Positions 56,627 to 64,000 of a DNA stretch of 64,000 nt are shown piece by piece. Positions within the stretch are counted from its first letter, which is position 1. Every line of letters starts with the position of its first letter. Under the pieces are notes generated by a model. It was not told where the DNA came from. It ran no database searches and saw only the letters and a program-made list of their open reading frames with translations. A program made the position numbers and the translations under genes. Source of the stretch: Talpa occidentalis (taxonomy: Eukaryota; Chordata; Mammalia; Eulipotyphla; Talpidae). Location: contig NW_023604861.1 of NCBI RefSeq assembly GCF_014898055.3, positions 78,814,292 through 78,878,291 on the forward strand. The letters run 5' to 3'.

Positions 56627-57254
56627 TTAAAAAAAAAAAAAACAGACATCTAGGTGTATATTTCTGTGCTTCTTTGCCCTGTGATAACTCATCACAGAAG
56701 ATACTGTGATGACGAAAATTCACCCAGGACAACTTGGAAAATGACACCAGCAACTCCTGAGCAGTATTTTGTCAATATGGTTCAGTGACAGGAAACCTCA
56801 CTTTGCATATAGATTGCCCAGTTAGAGGAAGTGAGCTGGTCAACTCTTCTCAACAATCTTTTTAGGAAATTTTGGTTCCCAAAGGAAAAAAGACTCCTCC
56901 AGAGAGTACTTCTTCACTTGCCCACATCTTCCAAAGTTGGGAGATTCCCACTGGTTTTAATGAAACTCTAGGCCTTGAATTTTTCTAAATAAAAAAGATG
57001 TGTTGAGAGTAAGGAAGGCTTTTCTCAAAATAACTTCTTTTGATTTAAAGACAAAATGCATGTTCATTATGATGAATCTGTTTTTAGCTTTGTCTTTTCA
57101 TGTTTGTGAACATTTTTATTAATAATAAATAAATAATATGAAAAGTCATCCATGTTCACTTCACATATTCCTTCACATAGATAGTGGATTCTGAATTTTC
57201 ATAGCTACAGAATCATTAATAAAAATTCACAACAAAGGTAAATGGATAATTCAA

Positions 57255-57465
57255 AAAGGAATGGGAAAAAACACACATACTAAACAGTGACATGTTAAAA
57301 TGGACTATGGTGGAAGACTATGGGTGGAGGGTGCGGTGCACTGCCATACATCCAAAGACGTGTGACCTTATACCTCTGAATCATAATACACTGTTGTAAA
57401 CCAATGTTACCACAATAAATAAAATTGCATGTCATAAAAAATGCAATTTAAAAAAATAAAGGTTC
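57255..57465 (+). mobile_element. L1 3' end
   Basis: GTGACCTTATACCTCTGAATCATAATACACTGTTGTAAACCAATGTTACCACAATAAATAAAATT. Sense L1 3' end, strongly truncated, with a G-rich stretch upstream (GGGTGGAGGGTGCGG). Confidence 0.65.
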
Positions 57466-57609
57466 ATTTTTAATACAAGTGTTCATAGGATGGTAGGAGA
57501 ACTATTTAAATCATTTTATACAATGCTGACAGGTAATTCATCAAGAAAAATTAAAAGCCATAACAGTTTAATATCTTTTATTTATTTTTTTTGAAGAGAA
57601 AAACTAGAT

Positions 57610-57870
57610 TAATATCTTTTAAAGACCCAGGATTCTAATTTCCGGGTATCTATCTAAAATGTATTGGGAAATCTATACATACAAACTTACCCACAACCTG
57701 CACATTGTAGTTTAATTTTCAGTAGTGAAAAAGAAAATTAGAAGTAAACAAAATATTGAAAAATATGACTGTAACCATATTATAGTGTACCTGTATACTG
57801 TATGGGGCAGGCATTTAAAATAGATACTAAATTTCTGCAATAGCTTGAAACAAGATAAAATGGAAAGCGA
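57610..57870 (+). mobile_element. L1M/HAL1-type fragment
   Basis: GATTCTAATTTCCGGGTATCTATC ... CCACAACCTGCACATTGTAG ... AAAAATATGACTGTAACCATATTATAGTG follows the sense order of an old L1M/HAL1 3' region. Diverged. Confidence 0.45.
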
Positions 57871-60229
57871 AAACACCTAATTGTTTAAATACATACACCT
57901 GAAGAAAGAAATTGTCATTGGCTATATTTGGTAGAATAATAGATTCTGTTCCATTTTCTTTAATATATCTTTCTTTTTCAGAACAATTTCGATTATCTTA
58001 AACATCCTGGTTTAAGAAGTCTCTATAATTTTAACATGATCAGAAGGGGCTGGGGGAAAGAAGAATGGCAGACAATTACTATTTAAATATCTAAGCAGCT
58101 GCATACACTGAAAATTGATGGAATTCTCTCTCATTTCACTTGCCATACAAACTTCAAAATTGTGTGGCCTAAAATGGGTCATTTTTTTGATCATTTTCTA
58201 TAGTAATGTTTCTTTTATCCTTGAATGTAATAAAAGTTCATAGAATGCCTGATGAATCGACCCCAGCTGTGGACTGAGGTGGGGTAGGGGTCATTTTCAT
58301 TCAATGTGACAATACAGCTCTTCAAAACAACTTCCAAAATAAAACCAATGCCAAAATGACCCTGAGCTGGACATGAAGGCAAGTACAACTGACCCCACTC
58401 TCCTATGGTGCCCATAACCTGTTCTGTCTCTCCAGGTCTTTCTTAATCCAGATCCTGGCACATGGGTGATCAATAAATAATTTATTGGGCAAATGCACTA
58501 ATTAATTAATGAAAAAGCAATGTCTAGACTGATCCATTTAAAACATGACAGGTAATTTCTAGTGCTTGCTAGGATACATTGAGTATCAATTCCATTTTTG
58601 GCAATTGTTTTGAAGGGTTGCCTGCATTTAAAAATGCTGACTAATCATGAAACTCCAATCACTAGAAACTGGGGCAAATCTCATAGACCAAATTGACACT
58701 TATCTTACAGCTCAAAGTCTCCTGTGATCCCATTCAAATTAATGACATGCTGTGTCCAGTTATTAATTATACAGCTGCTCCAAGAATGGTTAATGGTTGT
58801 ACCAGATGCATCCTCAGAGAGAATTAGGTCTACCTGTCCTGTCCTTAGTATAGCACTAGAGCATATTGTTCTTCACTATAATGTCCCATCAAAGCCAATG
58901 TGGCAAATATTAAACATTCTAAACCTACTGATGGGCCTTTTGCTTATGGTTAGGGAACACAGGAAAACCTACTTGCAAAGTAATTTGCAAAGTAATAACA
59001 AGGTTTCCTACCCAAGCGATAGCTCAGAGGAGATTTAATTGGATAAAATTACCCCATTCCAAGAAAAAACTTTGTACTCTATGTCACAATTATCATGTAA
59101 GGATCTTGAAGAGATTTATGAACATTGATTAAACATTAGAACACCATTTTAAAGGAGATGGTGTTAACATTATTTTACTGAACCCAGAGAACAGTTTCCT
59201 ATTCCAAAGCATACAGCAAACAGTCAAGAAAGAACGTAGTCTGTAGTGATTTGACATTTGGAAACTTTTTACTTCCATTACATGTTATAACTAAAATGCT
59301 AAAAGTGAAAAAAAGTTTTTGTTTCCCAATGTATCATAATTGCCACAAAGGAAAGCATTTCTGATTGTTAGAGTTACAAATACTTAAATCACTTCTCTTG
59401 ACCCCCTGAGATTTTAGCTGGGATAGTTCTGTTTATAATTAGTTTGTCCTCCCCTCTTTCAGCTATAAACATTTGGCATCAGCAGAATCAAAAATGAAAT
59501 CCACAAATCACTGGAGCTGGGAGGAATATCAAAAGTGGAGTCAGTTTGTCTTGATTGCCAGATGAGGAGCCTCTAACCCAGGGGGGTGGAAAGTGAGGAA
59601 AGGGGTCTTTGTCCAAATAGCAGAGATTCCACCATTGCTGCACTATCTCTAGTTGCAGAGAATGCCCCCACACGGCTCTTAAGGCCCTGATTGCATCCTT
59701 AGTTTGCTGGGCAGTTGAGCATCTTGAATTAAATGGATATAAATGATTATGTAACTGGGCATAAAAGTGAATCTGAAGGCAGAAGGACCAAAATTTCAAT
59801 TCAGCACAATTCAGCATAAAAGATATCAAACTCTGAAGTTCTAATTTAATTATTATAACAACCCTCAATAATCTTGGATGCTACCAAAATGAAATGTGTA
59901 TAAAAGCACTTCTCCCAGTGCCTGGCATAAAGGAAGCCCTCAATAAGTCCTCCTTCTGATGTGCCAACCGATTCCCCTGTCCCCTCAGCCTGTGCTCCCC
60001 CCAGGAGCCTGAGATGTAAAACTGCTTGGTCCACGTGTCTATATGCACCTTAAATACGACAGAGCAGTTTTGTTTGTATTTGCTGAAGCTTCAAGTCTGC
60101 TATCAGATGTTTCTTTAAAAGGTTATAAATTATTCTCTAAGCTTTCTTTAAAAACAAATAAACATTAAAATGAATATGTGTGCATTAAAGTTCATAATCA
60201 ATAAAGTATGATCAGGAGTGGAGTTAGAA
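57871..60229. other. mostly unique sequence
   Basis: Possible L2 sense remnants at 58430-58495 (TCCTGGCACATGGGTGATCAATAAATAA) and 59915-59955 (CCCAGTGCCTGGCATAAAGG, CCCTCAATAAGTCC). A 126-codon minus frame (59488-59868) and a 104-codon plus frame (58724-59038) have no family resemblance, no bordering splice pair and no coding bias I can see. No SINE. Confidence 0.4.
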
Positions 60230-60345
60230 AAAGTATACGCCCACAAAGGAGTCAGACTTACCGCGGTCACATGAGCCTGTGTTGGGGAGAAAGCCTGCGC
60301 TCCTAAAGACGGAAAACTTCAATTTTGTAAGTGACTTTCCTGGGT
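60230..60345. other. CpG-bearing stretch with two GTAAGT words
   Basis: TTACCGCGGTCACATGAGCC, GCCTGCGCTCC and AGACGG keep CpGs, and GTAAGT occurs at about 60328 and 60343. This could be an exon of a noncoding transcript or a conserved element, but no TATA box, acceptor or open frame supports a gene. Confidence 0.2.
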
Positions 60346-63300
60346 AAGTTCTGATTTGGGGAAGATAAGCAGGACTCCTCACTTTACACAAAACGGGCAG
60401 TCCTATCTATATTTGCTCAGCTGGCCCAGGGGAACATCAAAATATGGGAATGGAAATTACATTTGTTGTTACTGTTGTTTTAAACCCACCTCCACATACA
60501 GTTGATCAAATAATCACACAAAAATAGGTGCCGGTGACTGAGTGCTTCTTTTTTTTTTTTCTCTAAATTTTGTTTAAAATAGTTTTCTGTCAATTACAAT
60601 TTTTTAAATTCTGAAATGTAAAGGAATATGATGACAATGATGAAGAGTGGGTCATACGGCTACATCTGCGTACCTGCATGTAAAAATTTGAAATTGTGGC
60701 AAGGCTGATGATGGTTCTCCCTATTCTCTTTTGGAAGAGACAACATGCCTAATATTGAAATCTTGGTCTCCCCGCCTCCCCCACCAGCACGACATATTAT
60801 TCAACCCACAATCAAAAGATTTTCACTATGTTGTAGGAGAAAATATTTTGGGAGTGAAACTGTATCTTTAATATTTCTAAGTAAAAGAATTCATATCTGA
60901 TAAAAGCAATACTTTGAGATATGTCATATGCAAAAAGGGTACCATATAATTAGAAGTGAATTTAGACAGAAAGACAGAAAGATGAGATGTAAAAGCAGAT
61001 AATTAGTGCACTGTTATAATTAGCAAATACTTCTCAATCCCATGGTAACTGTGCTCTGAAAAGGACTCCTGCCGGTTAACTAATATTTCCTGAAAGCAGT
61101 TTTCTTCTCTCTCTTTAAATGGAAACTTTGAATTGCTGTCTCCTTGAAAATCATGCTATAATATGCTATACATTGATTTATTCTGTTATTTTTTTGAATG
61201 TAAAAATACATCAGCTATAAGAATAAAACAAATATAGATGTAGAATAAAATAAGATCAAAAATCTAAATATTAACCTCGTGCCCTGCATATAATTTTGAA
61301 TGTGATCATTCAAAAATAAATATTATTTGCACAACAAAAAATAATTGAAATACAGGGAAAACAAATGTTTGATTTGATCATGGTTAATTGGTTCAAAATG
61401 TCTAGACAGTGAGAATAGTGATGATTTCTGGAGATGTGTTCTAGGAATTTAAATATTTCTAAATTTACGGAAATGATAAAGAGTGAAAGAGAAAATAACT
61501 TTAAAAATTCAAGCAAAAAGAAAGTTTTAAAAAAAAATTTTCTCCTGCCTCCCCCACCAAATGTTTAGCATATTAAAAAGTGTAGTCTCTGAGAAATCCT
61601 TCCAGATGGACACCAGGACTTAGTCCATGGCCTTTGATTCCAAACCACTATACTTTAAACTTTATCTGTGAAATGGGGATGATTAAAATAGGTTCTCGCA
61701 GAATTTGGGAAAGTAAAGTAAGACAACAGACCTGGGAGATGGGCATACATTGTAAACTGTGAAATGTTTTATTAAATTAGGGACAAAATTAATTCTTGAT
61801 TTTCCCCCTGAATAGCAAAAATTTATTTAGTACAGATAATTAACTTCAACTAAATAATACTGTTCTGAATGAAACCAAAATGTTGGTCGAGTCTTACCAA
61901 TGACAGACAACAGGACCCAAAAGTTACTCAAATACTTTCAGTCAAATTGAATTGACTGGGACAAGCAGTGACATATGGTGACATTAGTGAGAAGGGCACT
62001 GCGACAGCAGAACAGGGAGAAAACATTGATTTATGAAATTTCTAACAGATTTGCCTGTTTGTCACTATCAAAAAATGTCAGTGGTAGTGAGAAATCAGGT
62101 AAACTCAATTTTTGGAGTTCATATCTTATTAAAAGTTTCCCAAGAGAATAGGGGGGTAGAATAGTGCAGGTAGCCTTAATATCTAAGTTAGCATCAAAGT
62201 ATAAGGTAAATAAATTACCCCAAGTACCTACTCTTGTGTAGGATAAATATTTCAATGTTTTGAGAAAGGATTTCTTGAGGAATCTGCTGTACAGTTGGAA
62301 GGACTCCTTACAGGGTTGGAAATAGCCCTGATTGTTGTTCAAATCTGTGCTGACATGTCCATGATTCCTAGGGTCTCTAAGGTCACCCCGCTGGCCTCAT
62401 CCTCATGAAGCAGGTACATTAAGACAGTGCAGTGAGAAGCAGTTCATCTTAAAAAGAACTGGGTATGAAGCTTTTTAATTCTGCCCATTTAGAATTACGG
62501 AATTCTAAATATTTTGATAAACAAACCAAAATAATAAAGCGATAGGCCAAAACAGAATGCTGATTAATACCAGCAATAGGAAAAGACATTTTTAGAAAGT
62601 GTTTTTAATCAGTTCCCCAGTATGGGGTTAACCAACTGTGTCAGCAGAACTAAATTACAGACTCATAGGAAAGGGGAAAAAGCAAATGAAAAAGAAGAAA
62701 ATTTGGAAACAAATTCAAACTATTCCCTCCAGGGGTAAAAAGCTGGAAGCGTTGAGGGAGGCTCCTTGGTTGAGTATCTCCTACAAATAAACTCTGGGAA
62801 GAGGTTAACGGGGAAGAGTATCTGAAAATATGTAATATCTTTCAGTCCAAGTTGGGATTAAAAAGGGTGTTGGCTGAATCTCATAGAAAGGCAAAAGAAC
62901 CAAACTAAAGGGAGTTAATGCTCAAAGAGAGAAATGGGCATCTAACGTCAGGTTCTGAACCAATGGGGCAACCACTTTTCTGTGGGCATAGGCTGCTGTC
63001 AGGTCTCAGGCAGGTCCACCCCATGGAGCTCAAGTTGCTGGGAGTGCATTATTGCTGGGAAGGAGAACATGGCTGAGTTGGGACTTCACAGCAGTTGTTT
63101 CCAGAGCTTGTGTCGCTCAACTACACTCCTCTTCGTGCTGGGATAAGGATTTTGAATCATGGTCAAGTGAGAGTTATTAAAAAAACTTGATCCACTTTTA
63201 ACTTTGTGGTGGTGGCATGCTAATTGTTCTGAATGATGCTTTTATGTTTTTCTTTTTATTTTTTAAGATGTTCTGGTTTTTATGTTCTTTTAATGAATTA

Positions 63301-64000
63301 ATATTTCATCTTAATTTTGTGTTTTTTTGGGAAAAAACACAATAAAAGTTTCCAGCAAATGGCATTTGACTTGCTGAGATATGTAAGCATTACAAGACAT
63401 AAAGAAAGAAAATCTTGCCCTACAAATTCAGCATGCATTGCTACAAAGAAAAGGGAAATATGAAATCAGGGAGTTAAAGAAAGTTCCTCCAAAAGCTGCC
63501 TGGCCAGTGGAGAAAGGATTAAGTGTTTCAATCTTCAAACCACACTGAATATGCAGACTAAATCTAAAGGTAACAACAAAAAAAAAATAGCTTCTGTGTT
63601 TTTGACTTTTCTGTTCACTTTAGTCCCTTCAAGTGTATCTTTCAACAAAGACCTAAGTCGTCATTTTCAAACTCAGAGAATAATATGTGGAGTTTACAAT
63701 GCTTGAAGGTATTAAGGAATTCTTCTGACACTTGATTTCCTTGTCAGGAGAATCTCAAAAAAGGAGGGGGGTGGGTGTGCAACATTTGAGAATGAATAAA
63801 TTGGCAAAAAAAAGTTCAAAGTAGAGGCATTTATGTTTTCCTTTCCTGGAATATAAAGCATAGAGTTTCAGATTTCAGTGTTTTGAAGACTTTTATGAGA
63901 AATTATTGTCATTTTTATAGAATCCGATATACTTTTTAAAAATTGCTCATTATTATCATAAATGTGAGCCTTACAAATGTCTAAAATTGCAGTGATTATA
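60346..64000. other. unique AT-rich sequence to window end
   Basis: No SINE, L1 or LTR recognised over about 3.6 kb. Minus open frames at 61310-61516 and 62031-62342 are without resemblance. Small homopolymers only. 62700-63150 is somewhat richer in GC (GGTTCTGAACCAATGGGGC) but holds no splice pair or open exon that I can support. Confidence 0.4.

Noticed and set aside
59488..59868. 126-codon minus-strand open frame
   Set aside because: No recognisable domain and no gene context; the translation shows no low-complexity or conserved motif. Treated as chance.

Overview
The window is nuclear DNA from a placental mammal. It is AT-rich, CpG-poor and dense in interspersed repeats, and it contains no protein-coding gene, rRNA or tRNA gene, CRISPR array or bacterial-style operon that I can support. 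Every open frame above 60 codons is either a remnant of LINE-1 ORF2, a read-through of a SINE or LTR, or a chance frame in unique sequence. The dominant repeat is a tRNA-derived SINE of about 260 bp. It has a tRNA-like head with a B-box (GGTTCGATCCCCGG), a body with CTCCCCTCAGCAGTGTA and CTCTGGTGAATTCTCTCACCC, and a tail TATAAATAAATAAATCTTT followed by A. From memory this resembles the SINEs of rhinolophoid bats (Rhin-1 type). That assignment is an inference I could not check; the presence of L2, MIR, MER5A and MLT1-like copies independently supports a placental mammal.

Layout. 1-16.9 kb: SINEs, an antisense L1 ORF2 fragment (about 6.97-7.89 kb), a probable solo LTR on the minus strand (about 3.14-3.93 kb), and scattered L2 and MIR. 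16.9-19.05 kb: repeat-free sequence that keeps CpGs and homeodomain/SOX/E-box-like words, the best candidate for conserved regulatory DNA. 19-32 kb: L1 3' ends, HAL1/L1M-like fragments, L2, and a SINE cluster at 27.7-31.9 kb. 31.9-36.8 kb: a long stretch with no repeat I can recognise. 36.8-37.7 kb: a SINE, an L1 3' end and a second SINE inserted in series at one target site. 38.8-51 kb: SINEs, MER5A-like copies, an L1 ORF2 remnant broken by a MaLR-type LTR (about 43.96-45.39 kb) and an L1M-type 3' UTR. 51.5-57.5 kb: L1 3' ends of several ages and an MLT1 LTR inside an old antisense L1. 57.9-64 kb: mostly unique sequence without SINEs.

I counted 24 copies or fragments of the SINE (15 plus, 9 minus). 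Most full-length ones have flanking direct repeats of 9-16 bp that I could read, which is the hallmark of L1-mediated retrotransposition. Three nearly intact 3' ends of one L1 family, with the ORF2 C-terminus preserved in two, suggest the partner LINE was active recently. No novel multi-gene system is visible. The most interesting items are the three-step insertion at one target site, a 33-bp segment shared between a LTR and the L1 it sits in, a SINE subfamily with an extra 3' tail, the minus-strand LTR with a GCN-triplet-rich transcribed region, and the putative regulatory block at 17-19 kb.
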